From contig NZ_VSDO01000001.1 of the NCBI RefSeq assembly GCF_008084145.1, forward strand, positions 1,723,466 through 1,787,465: a stretch of DNA of 64,000 bases. The letters run 5' to 3'. The DNA is from Paenibacillus faecis (GTDB lineage Bacteria; Bacillota; Bacilli; Paenibacillales; Paenibacillaceae). A program made the position numbers and the translations under genes. Below the pieces are notes generated by a model that was not told the DNA's origin, made no database searches, and saw only the letters and a program-made list of their open reading frames with translations. Positions within the stretch are counted from its first letter, which is position 1; each line of letters starts with the position of its first letter. Shown in pieces: positions 53,424-62,945 of the stretch.

Positions 53424-53461
53424 ATAGGTTGCACACTTTAATTGTGCTAATATTTAAAATT

Positions 53462-53491
53462 ATTGACAAGAATTATTAGATATATTTAACA
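53462..53491 (+). promoter_or_regulatory. Candidate promoter of the GxGYxYP gene
   Basis: TTGACA (53462-53467) and TAACAT (53486-53491) with 18 bases between. The spacer contains ATTAGATATAT, also found at 50092-50102 in the mannoside promoter region. Confidence 0.5.
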
Positions 53492-53602
53492 TATGTTTTA
53501 GATGTAATCGTTCTCATGGAGTTGAGCCGGAAAGGAGGAACGGATTCAGGCGCAAGTCGGACGATGAAGCATCTAATCCTATGAGTAGACGAGGTGTTTG
53601 AC

Positions 53603-55654
53603 TTGGTTCGAAAATTTGCTGTGTTTTGCCTAGCCTGGATATGCACATTTACTTTTTCGATCAGTACCTACGCAGCGCCAACCGCCGCACCATCTAATTC
53701 CTCAATCCGTTGGCCCAAGGATCAGGAGCTTCCCCGCTTTGCCCAAGCCAAAAAACTGGACGTAGCGGATGTATACGACGCCCCGGGCGACGTCCGGCTT
53801 TTGTTTGCTACGATGCAGGGTGTCGTTAACCGGACGCTTCCGCGGATTTATTTGCTGGAGAGTCAGGAGGAAGGCCGGCTGACCTGGCTGGAAACGCTAA
53901 AAACGCCTTATACCGTTCACCAAGATTATTGGACGATTCTCAAAAAATATAAACACGAGCTGAACGGCCTCATTGTTTATGATCCTGAGGTCCCGGACTC
54001 GATAAATGTCGCCACTACGCTGGCCGGTTTGAAGAACGCGGCCGTGGCCAGCCCCGAGCTCGCCGCTAAGCTCACGAAGGCGCCTTATCACCTGAGGGTC
54101 CTTGAAGATCTTCGCGGTAAATTCCGGGATCGCATGGACGCTTATACCTGGCAGTATGAGAATCTGTGGAATCAAACCACACACCGGATGCTCGTCGGCT
54201 TGAGTCCGGACACCTCCATTCAGATTCCCCCGGGGCTGCCCGAATCATTCAAGGTCATCGCGGAAGAGTCCGAACAGATTCGGGACGCGAGCAATAAAAA
54301 CACCTATAACCTGGACCTGTCTGAGTTTCTGGGGGGCGACTCCGTCTACTTGCGCTTTGACGACGCTTTTACCCAGGATGGCTGGGGACCGGCGGTTCAC
54401 GAGGTCACCGTGAAGGCCGATGGCCGGACGATCGCTCAATTCGTGCCCGGAACGTCCGAGGAAGAACCTTTTCTTTATGATCGTCAAAACTCCGCACTTT
54501 CCGCCGGAGATGGCGGGCACCGTTTTGCCGACAACGGCCACTATTTTGTGTATCGCTTTGCTCCACCCGCCGGTACGAAGCAGCTAACCGCCTCGGTCGT
54601 CATGTGGAATCAATTTAAAGTGTCGGCCGGCCAACTTCAACCGCTCTCCTCCGAGCAGAAGGAGCCGTACGGTTATTTGCGCGATTATGCGGTAGCCAAT
54701 AAAGCCATGGTTTTCTGGCTGGAATCCAACGTGCCGGAACAAAAAGCTTTATTCGAACAAATCATGTCCGAAGTGGAACCCGGCACCCCTTATCTCGGCT
54801 GGTTCAGCAATGATGTTCAAGGCGAATTCAGTTCGGTCGAAATCGCCTCCAATCACGGGGTTTATGTTTTGGCGGCGGATTGGTTCAGCAATCTGACCGT
54901 TTTCTCGGGTACCCGGCCGAAAAAGGTTGAAGACCGCATACCCGCGGCCCCTCCGCTGCAAAACAAAATTTATGTAACGCTGACTTTTAGTGAAGGCGAT
55001 AATTTTCAATATAATCAACATAAAATGCGAAACCTCTGGGAAGATCCGGCCCGCGGGCAAGTGCCGATCAATTGGACCTCCAGCCCGCTGCTCTATGACG
55101 CGGCTCCGGCCATTCTAAACTATTATCGGCAGACGGCTACCGAAAACGACTTCATTATGGCGGGGCCTTCAGGGGCCGGTTATTTTTATCCGGAAGCTTG
55201 GCCGAAGGATACCTTCACCCGTTTTATGGACGAATCCTATAAATACGCGGTGAGCAGCGGGATGACCCTCCCTTATGTTCTCAATCGGATCAACGGGGAG
55301 AATGTCCCCCTCGGCGATTCCTACGCTGCGGCTTATGAGCATAACTATAAAGCGGATGGATTGTTGTTAAGCTGGGAGGATCGCTATGGCGTGGAAATAT
55401 GGAACGACTCGCTCCCCATATCGATCTTACAGGGCGTCAGTACCGCTCAGGACGCGCTTCGGATTTTAAATGAATCCAAGGCGGCATGGGATGGGAAATC
55501 CCCTCAATTCGTCTCACTGGGGCTTCTGGCCTGGAGTATGACGCCGAGCGATGTGGCGACCTTAAGAAAGGAATTGGGTGATGAATTCGAGTTTGTCCGG
55601 GCGGACCATTACTTTAAGCTGATTCGCGAAACCTATGGGCTTCCGGTGAACTAA
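53603..55654 (+). CDS. Secreted GxGYxYP-family putative glycoside hydrolase
   Basis: A 683-residue protein with a signal peptide (helix AVFCLAWICTFTFSIS, cleavage near TYAAP) and the family hallmark GAGYFYP inside MAGPSGAGYFYPEAW. This is the GxGYxYP family (PF14323, with its N-terminal partner domain), predicted to be glycosidases and common in glycan-utilisation loci; no member I know of has a firmly proven reaction. A beta-sandwich-like insert lies at about 230-340 (VYLRFDDAFTQDGWGPAVHEVTVKADGRTIAQF). It is read divergently from the sugar regulator, so it probably trims a mannose-containing glycan outside the cell. I prefer the TTG at 53603, 7 bases after GAGGTG; a GTG at 53594 overlaps it. 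Confidence 0.85.
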   Translation: MVRKFAVFCLAWICTFTFSISTYAAPTAAPSNSSIRWPKDQELPRFAQAKKLDVADVYDAPGDVRLLFATMQGVVNRTLPRIYLLESQEEGRLTWLETLKTPYTVHQDYWTILKKYKHELNGLIVYDPEVPDSINVATTLAGLKNAAVASPELAAKLTKAPYHLRVLEDLRGKFRDRMDAYTWQYENLWNQTTHRMLVGLSPDTSIQIPPGLPESFKVIAEESEQIRDASNKNTYNLDLSEFLGGDSVYLRFDDAFTQDGWGPAVHEVTVKADGRTIAQFVPGTSEEEPFLYDRQNSALSAGDGGHRFADNGHYFVYRFAPPAGTKQLTASVVMWNQFKVSAGQLQPLSSEQKEPYGYLRDYAVANKAMVFWLESNVPEQKALFEQIMSEVEPGTPYLGWFSNDVQGEFSSVEIASNHGVYVLAADWFSNLTVFSGTRPKKVEDRIPAAPPLQNKIYVTLTFSEGDNFQYNQHKMRNLWEDPARGQVPINWTSSPLLYDAAPAILNYYRQTATENDFIMAGPSGAGYFYPEAWPKDTFTRFMDESYKYAVSSGMTLPYVLNRINGENVPLGDSYAAAYEHNYKADGLLLSWEDRYGVEIWNDSLPISILQGVSTAQDALRILNESKAAWDGKSPQFVSLGLLAWSMTPSDVATLRKELGDEFEFVRADHYFKLIRETYGLPVN

Positions 55655-55681
55655 CCAGGTGAACTAACCGAACCGAAATGA

Positions 55682-55728
55682 AACCAGCCCTCTCGTTGTT
55701 CTATGTAGACAAGAGAGGGCTGGTTCTG
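55682..55728. terminator. Hairpin between the GxGYxYP gene and guaD
   Basis: Perfect 13-bp stem AACCAGCCCTCTC with its complement around an 18-base loop. The T-run is poor on the plus strand, but the position between convergent genes fits a shared terminator. Confidence 0.65.
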
Positions 55729-55741
55729 TAAAAGACCTTGC

Positions 55742-56221
55742 TTAGTATTCAACTTTCTTCATGGAAGAACTCCATGCCTTAAAAGGAAGCAATCTGTTCG
55801 GTGTGGAGATCTGCTTCATCGGTATAAAACGCTGTTCCATCGGTTGAGCGATCTGCTCATAAATAAACTGGTCGTCAAATCCGATATGAGCGGCATCCTC
55901 CTTCGTACCGGCAAAATAAACGGCATCCGGGCGAGACCAATAGATAGCGCCAATGCACATCGGACAGGGTTCACAGCTTGTATAGAGGGTACAGCCCTTC
56001 AGTTGAAAATCATTCAGGTGACGGCAGGCCTCCCGGATCGCCTGGACTTCCGCATGAGCCGTCGGGTCATTCAAGGAAGTGACGGAGTTACGGCCAGCGC
56101 CGATGATGACTCCATCCTTAACGACAATGGCGCCAAACGGCCCACCTTCGGCATTTAGAACGTTCTCGTGAGCTTCCCGGATCGCGAGTTCCATCCAATA
56201 GGAATGATCTTTTTCAGCCAT
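55742..56221 (-). CDS. guaD: Guanine deaminase
   Basis: Converts guanine to xanthine and ammonia. The 159-residue protein has the zinc motif of the cytidine deaminase fold, NDPTAHAEVQAIR (His and catalytic Glu) and SCEPCPMCIGAIYW (two Cys). The overall pattern, including GFDDQFIYEQI and the end PFKAWSSSMKKVEY, closely follows Bacillus subtilis GuaD, unlike tRNA adenosine deaminase TadA. It appears to be a single gene between the glycan locus and the suf operon. Confidence 0.93.
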   Translation of the reverse strand: MAEKDHSYWMELAIREAHENVLNAEGGPFGAIVVKDGVIIGAGRNSVTSLNDPTAHAEVQAIREACRHLNDFQLKGCTLYTSCEPCPMCIGAIYWSRPDAVYFAGTKEDAAHIGFDDQFIYEQIAQPMEQRFIPMKQISTPNRLLPFKAWSSSMKKVEY

Positions 56222-56413
56222 GTTGTCGTGCTCCTTTTAAAATCTCTTGCATCCCCGTTATTATATCCTCTTTCTTCGGAAAATGACAAACGTAAAATTA
56301 AATAAGCTTTGCTCATTTGGCAGTCAGCAATTATGTTCACATCTGTTACATTGCCACCCGCCGGCGCAGTTCGACATGAGCATTCGCCTCATGGACTTTT
56401 TAAAAAATGGAAT

Positions 56414-56653
56414 TTAGAATACTTGTACAACCTCTTTAATATCATCGATTTCCTCAAGGATTGCGCGTTCAATAGCGGCTTTTAACGTAATCGTCGCACT
56501 TGGGCAACCGTTGCAGGCTCCCAAAAATCTTAATTTGGCTACACCGTTCTCAACCTCGACCAATTCTGCGTCTCCACCGTCACGCAATAAGAAAGGACGT
56601 AGTTTGAAAAGCACTTCCGATACTTCGTCGAACAAAATCCCGTTATCCTCCAT
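56414..56653 (-). CDS. NifU-like Fe-S carrier (Nfu)
   Basis: A 79-residue protein made up of one NifU C-terminal domain, with the [23 protein letters not shown] segment and the cluster-binding CNGCPS. Such proteins carry a 4Fe-4S cluster from the SufBCD scaffold to apo-proteins. The ATG at 56653 has GGAGG 10 bases upstream; the longer frame starts on that site. It is last in the marR-sufCDB operon, which gives the role. Confidence 0.9.
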   Translation of the reverse strand: MEDNGILFDEVSEVLFKLRPFLLRDGGDAELVEVENGVAKLRFLGACNGCPSATITLKAAIERAILEEIDDIKEVVQVF

Positions 56654-56697
56654 AATGCCAGCTCCTCCCATTGTTTTAACAACATGAATTCATGCCT

Positions 56698-56913
56698 TTA
56701 TCCTTCCGGATGGTCTGATTGATCCTTTGCCTTTTTGGTAAGAGAGGCCTCTTGATCTGAAAGTTCCATTAAAATCTTATAAATGGGATCCGTAGGTATC
56801 ATCACACCACAACTGGCACTCAGTCCTAAGAGCATATTAAGATAGAATTGAATTTTCTTTTTCTCGCGAGTAATTTGCTCTAATTCTGGGATGTCCGAGT
56901 TATTTTTCTTCAT
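56698..56913 (-). CDS. Small hypothetical protein in the suf operon
   Basis: A 71-residue protein with no family I recognise. It is mostly helical, with a Lys-rich start (MKKNNSDIPELEQITREKKKIQFYLNML), a Cys in LLGLSASCGVM, and a charged tail. It lies 57 bases after sufB and 44 before nfu, so it is surely cotranscribed and may help cluster assembly. The ATG at 56913 has GGGGTG 7 bases upstream; an ATG at 56928 abuts AGGAGG and is a weaker choice. Confidence 0.55.
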   Translation of the reverse strand: MKKNNSDIPELEQITREKKKIQFYLNMLLGLSASCGVMIPTDPIYKILMELSDQEASLTKKAKDQSDHPEG

Positions 56914-56970
56914 TAAAACACACCCCATGCCTCCTAATAAGTAAAACGCTTGATGGATGAAATGAATAAA

Positions 56971-58368
56971 TCAACCGATGCTCCCTTCCATCTCAAATTG
57001 AATTAGCCGATTCATTTCAACGGCATATTCCATCGGCAGTTCTTTGGTAAACGGCTCTATAAAGCCCATTACAATCATTTGTGTGGCATCTTGCTCCGTA
57101 AGCCCGCGGCTCATTAAGTAAAATAATTGTTCCTCGGACACTTTGGATACGGTTGCCTCGTGCTCCAAAGTAATCTGATCGTTTTTAATTTCATTGTACG
57201 GAATGGTATCTGATGTTGAGAGATTGTCCAAAATCAACGTATCGCACTTAATATTGGACTTGGACCCTGCGGAATCGCGGCTGAAGCTGGACAACCCCCG
57301 GTAGCTGACTTTACCTCCCTGTTTGCTGATCGATTTGGATATAATCGTAGATGTTGTCTCGGGAGCAAGGTGAATGACCTTCGCGCCGGCATCCTGATGC
57401 TGATCTTTACCGGCTACAGCAATAAACAGGATGGACCCCTTGGCTCCTCTTCCTTTCAATATTACAGCCGGATACTTCATCGTTGCCTTGGAGCCGATGT
57501 TGCCGTCCACCCATTCCATTGTGGCGTTTTCCTCTGCCACAGCCCTTTGGGTTACCAAGTTGTAAATATTAGGAGCCCAATTCTGAATGGTCGTGTAGCG
57601 GACACGGGAATCTTTCCGGCAAATAATTTCGATAACTCCGCTATGCAGAGAACTGGTACTATAAATAGGTGCTGTACATCCTTCAACGTAATGGACGAAG
57701 CTTCCCTCTTCGGCAATAATTAAGGTCCGCTCGAATTGGCCCATATTTTCGGAATTAATACGGAAATACCCTTGTATCGGAACCTCACACTGAACGCCCT
57801 TCGGGATGTACACAAAGCTGCCGCCTGACCAAACCGCGCTGTTAAGCGCCGCAAATTTATTGTCGGCGGGCGGGATGATCGTACCGAAATATTGCTTGAA
57901 CACTTCAGGATATTGCTTTAAGGCTGTATCCGTATCAAGAAAAATAACGCCCTGCTCCTCCAGTTCCTTCCGCATACTGTGATAGATAACTTCCGACTCG
58001 TATTGAGCGGATACGCCTGCCAGGAACTTTTGCTCCGCTTCAGGGATCCCCAGCTTATCAAAGGTGGCTTTGATCTCGGAAGGAACCTCCTCCCAGGTCT
58101 TCCCCTGTTTTTCAGAAGGACGAACGTAATATTGGATGTCATCCAGATTTAGCCCATCCAAATCCGCTCCCCACCCAGGCATCGGCATTTTGTAGAATTG
58201 TTTCAACGCTTTCAGCCGAAAATCGAGCATCCATTCCGGTTCTTCCTTGATTCGGGATATTTCCCGGACAATCTCTTCAGTCAGGCCTTTTCCGGATTGA
58301 AAAATAGACTGGTGCCCGTCGCGAAACCCGTATTTATATTCGCCCATATCCGGCGCTTTTTTAGCCAT
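56971..58368 (-). CDS. sufB: Fe-S scaffold protein SufB
   Basis: SufB, 465 residues, the standard length. The N-terminal helical part ([29 protein letters not shown]) is followed by a right-handed beta-helix (about 150-400) with [21 protein letters not shown] and the [27 protein letters not shown] motif. Together with SufC and SufD it builds new clusters. The start at 58368 has AAAGGAG upstream. sufD precedes it by 40 bases. sufS and sufU, found between sufD and sufB in Bacillus subtilis, are absent here. Confidence 0.96.
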   Translation of the reverse strand: MAKKAPDMGEYKYGFRDGHQSIFQSGKGLTEEIVREISRIKEEPEWMLDFRLKALKQFYKMPMPGWGADLDGLNLDDIQYYVRPSEKQGKTWEEVPSEIKATFDKLGIPEAEQKFLAGVSAQYESEVIYHSMRKELEEQGVIFLDTDTALKQYPEVFKQYFGTIIPPADNKFAALNSAVWSGGSFVYIPKGVQCEVPIQGYFRINSENMGQFERTLIIAEEGSFVHYVEGCTAPIYSTSSLHSGVIEIICRKDSRVRYTTIQNWAPNIYNLVTQRAVAEENATMEWVDGNIGSKATMKYPAVILKGRGAKGSILFIAVAGKDQHQDAGAKVIHLAPETTSTIISKSISKQGGKVSYRGLSSFSRDSAGSKSNIKCDTLILDNLSTSDTIPYNEIKNDQITLEHEATVSKVSEEQLFYLMSRGLTEQDATQMIVMGFIEPFTKELPMEYAVEMNRLIQFEMEGSIG

Positions 58369-58408
58369 TCGTAACACTCCTTTTAACCTTTCAGGACTCA
58401 TTTGATTG

Positions 58409-59716
58409 CTATGATCTGCCGAGCTTGCTCTCCACCAAATCTTGCAGACGACCGCGAACTGCCTCCAGCGGGATTTCCGAAATGACCGGAGCAAGGAATC
58501 CGAAAATAACTAGATATTCAGCTTCGCTCCGTGATATCCCGCGCGACATCAGATAATAGATTTGCTCCGCATTGACCTGCCCCACGGATGCAGCATGGCC
58601 AGCGGTTACATCATCCTCATCAATCAGCAGGATCGGATTGGCATCGCCACGCGCTTTAGGACTTAACATCAGCACGCGTTCGGTTTGCTGACCATCGCAA
58701 TGGGTAGCGCCTTTTTCAATCTTTGTAATTCCGTTGATAATGGCGGTAGCTTCCTCAAGCATGACGGCACGTGTAATCATCTGGCTCACCGAGCTTCTGC
58801 CAAAATGCTGGGCCTGCGTGGTGTAGCTCGATTTTTGAATGCCCGTGCCAATCGCAATCACCTTCGTGTCGGATACCGACCCATTGCCTTGAAGCAATGT
58901 CTTGGTATCGCTGGCGGTATAACCCTTGTTCATCTCGCCGATAATCCATTCCACAGCCCCATCGGCAAGAACGACCGCCCGCCGCTCGGTGAAATCCGTT
59001 GTTGCTGCAGCAAGCTGATGAACCGAAGCGACTTGTACCTTTGAGCCCGCTCCCGCAAAGACCTCAACCACACCGTTATGCAATGCCTTGATATCATCCC
59101 CGCTCGACAAACAATGATTCACATAAATGATCTTGCTGTTGCTCCCGGCCACAATTAAAACGTGAGGAGCGAAACGCACACCGCTTGTATCGTTAAGAGA
59201 GATCGCTTGAATCGGCGCTTCAACCTCGACACCGTCCGGGACATATAGAAAAACGCCACCACTCCATAAGGCACTGTGTGCAGCAGATAAACGATGCTCT
59301 TCCGGCTTCACTGCCTGATAGAGATAACGTTGAACCAATTCCTCATGCTCTTTTGCCGCCGTATGCAGGTCCGTTAAAATGACTCCCTGGGCGGCTAAGC
59401 TCTCGGACAATTCCGTATACACTACATCCGAATTGAGCTGAACGATCAGTCCGCCTTTCACTGGAGAAGCAACCAAACCTCGAACAACCTCCGGCGCATC
59501 TTCCAAACTTGACCACGGATTCTCCGCTTTGTAATCTCCTGTTTCGTAGATATCCCATTTCTCAAGTTTCGTTTTCTCCACTTTAGGCAGCTCCAGCGCA
59601 CCTGCCAGCTTGAGTGCCTGAATCCGACGTTCAAGCAGCCAATGAGGCTCCCCCATAGCGCTTGACCAAGCGCGTAAAGCGTTCGTATTCATTGAAATTC
59701 TTGTCTGTATACTCAC
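58409..59716 (-). CDS. sufD: Fe-S assembly protein SufD
   Basis: SufD, 435 residues. The beta-helix core and the C-terminal [36 protein letters not shown] are typical; the conserved His sits in GHAAS. It pairs with SufB to form the scaffold driven by SufC ATP hydrolysis. It starts at a GTG with AGGAGG 8 bases upstream, and follows sufC by 23 bases. Confidence 0.95.
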   Translation of the reverse strand: MSIQTRISMNTNALRAWSSAMGEPHWLLERRIQALKLAGALELPKVEKTKLEKWDIYETGDYKAENPWSSLEDAPEVVRGLVASPVKGGLIVQLNSDVVYTELSESLAAQGVILTDLHTAAKEHEELVQRYLYQAVKPEEHRLSAAHSALWSGGVFLYVPDGVEVEAPIQAISLNDTSGVRFAPHVLIVAGSNSKIIYVNHCLSSGDDIKALHNGVVEVFAGAGSKVQVASVHQLAAATTDFTERRAVVLADGAVEWIIGEMNKGYTASDTKTLLQGNGSVSDTKVIAIGTGIQKSSYTTQAQHFGRSSVSQMITRAVMLEEATAIINGITKIEKGATHCDGQQTERVLMLSPKARGDANPILLIDEDDVTAGHAASVGQVNAEQIYYLMSRGISRSEAEYLVIFGFLAPVISEIPLEAVRGRLQDLVESKLGRS

Positions 59717-59739
59717 TTGCGTTTCCTCCTCTCCCGCTT

Positions 59740-60519
59740 TTAAACTTCCTCGCCTACCGTCTCATCCGTAATCCCAAGCTCTTCTTTTACCCAGTCGTAC
59801 CCTTCAGACTCCAAACGGTGGGCAAGCTCCGGGCCGCCAGATTTGACAATTCTACCTTGCATCATGACATGCACAAAATCCGGGGTGATATAATTCAACA
59901 GGCGTTGATAATGGGTGATGATTAAAAAACCTCGATCCGGGCTGCGCATCTCGTTTACACCATTAGCCACAATACGCAGGGCATCAATATCAAGCCCGGA
60001 ATCCACTTCGTCCAGAATCACGATCTTGGGTTCAAGCAGCATCATTTGCAAAATTTCATTCCGCTTTTTTTCACCGCCGGAGAATCCCTCATTCAAATAA
60101 CGATGCGCGAATTCCGGATTCATCTCCAGCCCTTTCATTTTGCTCTCCATTTCACGGATAAAACGGATTAAGGAGATCTCCTCGCCTTCTTCACGCCGTG
60201 CATTGATGGCACTTCTGAGAAAGTCCGAGTTCGTTACACCGGCAATTTCACTAGGGTATTGCATCGCGAGAAACAAGCCAGCCCGGGCACGCTCATCCAC
60301 CTCCATCTCCAGAAGGTCTTCATTGTCCAGTGTCACCTTGCCATCAGTAACCTCATATTTGGGATGGCCCATTAAAGCCGAAGCCAACGTGCTTTTTCCC
60401 GTCCCATTAGGTCCCATAATCGCATGAATCTCTCCGCCATGAATCTCCAATGTGAGCCCTTTTAAAATTTCTTTTCCTTCAATCTTGCTTCTTAATTCCT
60501 CAATCTTTAAGGTCGTCAT
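59740..60519 (-). CDS. sufC: Fe-S assembly ATPase SufC
   Basis: Soluble ABC-type ATPase of 259 residues. Walker A is GPNGTGKST, the signature is GFSGGEKKR, Walker B is [13 protein letters not shown], and the switch His is in IITHYQ. It drives SufB-SufD. It starts inside the end of the upstream marR gene (20 bases of overlap) and precedes sufD by 23 bases, so translation is coupled to that of the regulator. Confidence 0.96.
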   Translation of the reverse strand: MTTLKIEELRSKIEGKEILKGLTLEIHGGEIHAIMGPNGTGKSTLASALMGHPKYEVTDGKVTLDNEDLLEMEVDERARAGLFLAMQYPSEIAGVTNSDFLRSAINARREEGEEISLIRFIREMESKMKGLEMNPEFAHRYLNEGFSGGEKKRNEILQMMLLEPKIVILDEVDSGLDIDALRIVANGVNEMRSPDRGFLIITHYQRLLNYITPDFVHVMMQGRIVKSGGPELAHRLESEGYDWVKEELGITDETVGEEV

Positions 60520-61009
60520 TCTCCCATACTTCCCTTCCGTAGAGTTTTTCGGCACGCGTCAACAAATCACTCATAAATTTTCCGATCGTCTGTAACTCCG
60601 TCTCAGAATAGGATTGGATAAATCGGTAGAACCCCTCTTCTTTCTCTTGATGCAGTTTTTTATGCAAATGATAAACACATCTTCCCTTATCCGTTAAGCT
60701 AAAATAAATCTCCTTCCGATTGTTGTTCAGTTGACTTCTCCTAATAAAGTCCGTTTCCAGCAGCTTTGAACAAATATTAGTAATGCTTGCTTTGGACAAA
60801 TCCATTTTCTTCACGATTCCGGTATGGTTTATAGGTTCATAATCACCAATGCAATCGATCACGTGTACACTTGTAATATTGTTAGAAAGCATGTCGATCT
60901 GGTGCTCTCTGGCTTGTTGCCGAAACATGTCAATTTCATGTTCAGTATACAACTCATTCAGATGCAGCATTTTTAAATACTGCTCGTAAAGATGACGTTT
61001 AAACTCCAA
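60500..61009 (-). CDS. MarR-family regulator heading the suf operon
   Basis: A 169-residue regulator with a central winged helix ([46 protein letters not shown]), where the wing and the conserved Asp/Arg positions are visible, and long dimerisation helices at both ends. I place the start at a TTG at 61009, 9 bases after AGAGGAG; an upstream TTG at 61048 has no binding site. A perfect 22-base palindrome sits over the promoter start, a likely operator for this protein. It is unusual for a MarR protein to be the first gene of a suf operon, so it may sense redox or iron-sulfur status. Confidence 0.85.
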   Translation of the reverse strand: MEFKRHLYEQYLKMLHLNELYTEHEIDMFRQQAREHQIDMLSNNITSVHVIDCIGDYEPINHTGIVKKMDLSKASITNICSKLLETDFIRRSQLNNNRKEIYFSLTDKGRCVYHLHKKLHQEKEEGFYRFIQSYSETELQTIGKFMSDLLTRAEKLYGREVWENDDLKD

Positions 61010-61075
61010 TTGCCCAAGCTCCTCTCTTTTGTAGTCATTGCACACCAAGTCTAATGTCAGGAATAGATGGTCACT

Positions 61076-61097
61076 TTTTGTTCAGCACTGAACAAAA
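61076..61097. promoter_or_regulatory. Palindromic operator, probable MarR site
   Basis: Perfect 10-base arms TTTTGTTCAG and CTGAACAAAA around CA, just downstream of the -10 box and over the expected start point of the marR-suf operon. Confidence 0.75.
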
Positions 61098-61099
61098 TT

Positions 61100-61128
61100 A
61101 TTTTAGCATAACTGATAATGATTATCAA
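61100..61128 (-). promoter_or_regulatory. SigA promoter of the marR-suf operon
   Basis: Minus-strand TTGATA (61123-61128) and TAAAAT (61100-61105) with 17 bases between. The -35 box lies within the Fur box. Confidence 0.8.
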
Positions 61129-61132
61129 TATC
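61114..61132. promoter_or_regulatory. Fur box
   Basis: GATAATGATTATCAATATC matches the 19-base Fur consensus at 17 positions and covers the -35 region. It is set in a wider inverted repeat, AACTGATA / TATCAGTT (61110-61136). Iron-loaded Fur should block this promoter. Confidence 0.85.
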
Positions 61133-61139
61133 AGTTATA

Positions 61140-61472
61140 TCGATAAGACGAAATTCTGCAGCACCTTTCATCGGTTCATTTGTCTTATGCTGCTTTTCCG
61201 ACCTGTTAGATCTCACCTCCATGATCCGGGACTTATCCGTTTCGTTTCTTTCCGCACCTCCGCGTAGTCATTCATGGCCGTATTCTCCTCTTTTTTCAAG
61301 GGCTTCGCCACACATGGTCAATTTCAATTTCACTTTTCTATTCAAAAAGAGCCGGCTATCTATTCGATAACCTGCTCCTGTTCTTCATTTTTGGCTCACA
61401 CCTAAACTTGATGATATTGCCCTCTTTTTCGCTCATTTCTTTGTAACAAAGAATCAAAAGTTTCTTAAGATA
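61140..61472. other. Gene-free spacer between suf promoter and tRNA array
   Basis: No supported gene. A 20-codon minus-strand frame (MNDYAEVRKETKRISPGSWR) with AGAGGAG upstream is visible near 61210-61275, but it is too short to call. Confidence 0.5.
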
Positions 61473-61518
61473 TAAAAAAAGAGTTCATGAAATTGTGTAC
61501 AATTCCATGAACTCTTTT
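61473..61518 (-). terminator. Terminator of the rRNA/tRNA operon
   Basis: Long stem AAAGAGTTCATG...AATT with its near-complement around GTACAC, followed on the minus strand by TTTTTTTAT. It is right after the last tRNA. Confidence 0.9.
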
Positions 61519-61522
61519 GCAA

Positions 61523-61602
61523 TGCCGGTGAAGGGACTCGAACCCCCACGGTTTCCCTCACGATTTTGAGTCGCGCGCGTCTGCCAATTCCGCCACACCG
61601 GC
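61523..61602 (-). tRNA. tRNA-Leu (CAA)
   Basis: Cloverleaf with acceptor GCCGGTG/CACCGGC and anticodon loop CTCAAAA. The 3' end reads A then TTG, so CCA is not encoded. Last tRNA of the array. Confidence 0.93.
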
Positions 61603-61630
61603 ATGTTATAAACATAATATACAGTTATAA

Positions 61631-61707
61631 TGGCGTGCCCTAAGAGATTCGAACTCCTGACCTTTTGATTCGTAGTCAAACGCTCTATCCAGCTGAGCTA
61701 AGGGCAC
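61631..61707 (-). tRNA. tRNA-Arg (ACG)
   Basis: Acceptor GTGCCCT/AGGGCAC, loop CTACGAA, encoded CCA. It sits between the two Leu tRNAs, a place where the Bacillus subtilis trnD array has none. Confidence 0.94.
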
Positions 61708-61718
61708 TCAATCAAAAG

Positions 61719-61804
61719 TGCGGAAGACCAGACTTGAACTGGTACGGTAGTCACCTACCGCAGGATTTTAAGTCCTGTGCGTCTGCCGATTCCGCCACTC
61801 CCGC
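61719..61804 (-). tRNA. tRNA-Leu (TAA)
   Basis: Acceptor GCGGGAG/CTTCCGC, anticodon loop CTTAAAA, long variable arm. CCA is not encoded. Confidence 0.94.
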
Positions 61805-61816
61805 TTATAAAAGAAA

Positions 61817-61890
61817 TGGAGGCGCCACCCAGATTCGAACTGGGGATAAAGCTTTTGCAGAGCTGTGCCTTACCACTTGGCTATGGCGCC
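61817..61890 (-). tRNA. tRNA-Cys (GCA)
   Basis: Acceptor GGCGCCA/TGGCGCC, anticodon loop CTGCAAA, encoded CCA. Confidence 0.95.
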
Positions 61891-61902
61891 ATATATAAAA
61901 AA

Positions 61903-61977
61903 TGGAGCGGACGACGGGAATCGAACCCGCGACCCTCGCCTTGGCAAGGCGATGCTCTACCGCTGAGCCACGTCCGC
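61903..61977 (-). tRNA. tRNA-Gly (GCC)
   Basis: Acceptor GCGGACG/CGTCCGC, anticodon loop with GCC, encoded CCA. Confidence 0.95.
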
Positions 61978-61981
61978 TTAA

Positions 61982-62056
61982 TGGCTGGGGATATAGGATT
62001 CGAACCTATGGATGACGGAGTCAAAGTCCGTTGCCTTACCGCTTGGCTAATCCCCA
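61982..62056 (-). tRNA. tRNA-Gln (TTG)
   Basis: Acceptor TGGGGAT/ATCCCCA, anticodon loop CTTTGAC, encoded CCA. Confidence 0.95.
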
Positions 62057-62078
62057 ACAACTTTATTTCAGATAAAAA

Positions 62079-62155
62079 TGGGGCGATCGATGGGACTTGA
62101 ACCCACGAATGCCGGAGCCACAATCCGGTGCGTTAACCCCTTCGCCACGACCGCC
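62079..62155 (-). tRNA. tRNA-His (GTG)
   Basis: Extra 5' G pairing with C73, acceptor GCGGTCG/CGATCGC, anticodon GTG, encoded CCA. Confidence 0.94.
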
Positions 62156-62181
62156 ATAGAAGATATTAAACTGTTTGAAGC

Positions 62182-62255
62182 TGGCAGGGGCAGCAGGAAT
62201 TGAACCCACACCAAAGGTTTTGGAGACCTTTGTTCTACCTTTAAACTATGCCCCT
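62182..62255 (-). tRNA. tRNA-Trp (CCA)
   Basis: Acceptor AGGGGCA/TGCCCCT, anticodon CCA, encoded CCA end. Confidence 0.95.
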
Positions 62256-62262
62256 TTAAAAC

Positions 62263-62348
62263 TGGTGGAGGCTGATGGATTCGAACCACCGAACTCGTCA
62301 GAGAACAGATTTACAGTCTGCTGCGTTTGGCCACTTCGCTAAGCCTCC
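62263..62348 (-). tRNA. tRNA-Tyr (GTA)
   Basis: Acceptor GGAGGCT/AGCCTCC, anticodon loop CTGTAAA, long variable arm, encoded CCA. Confidence 0.95.
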
Positions 62349-62351
62349 ACG

Positions 62352-62427
<76 letters not shown>

Positions 62428-62451
62428 AAAAGTACTACATTTAGTTGTTAA

Positions 62452-62527
<76 letters not shown>

Positions 62528-62609
62528 GTATTGAAAAGATTTCGGAACCTTTCCACCTACGCCGGTACTAACAGCGGCGGTAACAGGGACAGTTTCCATC
62601 AAAGTTAAA

Positions 62610-62686
62610 TGGCGGAGCCGACGGGATTCGAACCCGCGGTCTCCTGCGTGACAGGCAGGCATGTTAGGCCTCTACACCACGGCTCC
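62610..62686 (-). tRNA. tRNA-Asp (GTC)
   Basis: Acceptor GGAGCCG/CGGCTCC, anticodon GTC, encoded CCA. Confidence 0.95.
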
Positions 62687-62717
62687 ACACTAGTTAGGCA
62701 TCCCAATGAAGGGATAA

Positions 62718-62791
<74 letters not shown>

Positions 62792-62807
62792 TCAGTCAAA
62801 GAAATTA

Positions 62808-62883
62808 TGGTGGAGGCTGAGGGGATCGAACCCCCGACCCTCTGCTTGTAAGGCAGATGCTCTCCCAGCTGAGCTAAGCCTCC
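62808..62883 (-). tRNA. tRNA-Val (TAC)
   Basis: Acceptor GGAGGCT/AGCCTCC, anticodon TAC, encoded CCA. Confidence 0.95.
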
Positions 62884-62945
62884 ATGGGAAACACAAAACT
62901 TATTGTAGCATACAAAGTTATATAAGATCAAGTCTTTTGGAAAAA

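Noticed and set aside
61210..61275. A 20-codon minus-strand frame near the suf promoter
   Set aside because: It has a plausible binding site, but it is too short and has no known relative; the base composition gives no support.
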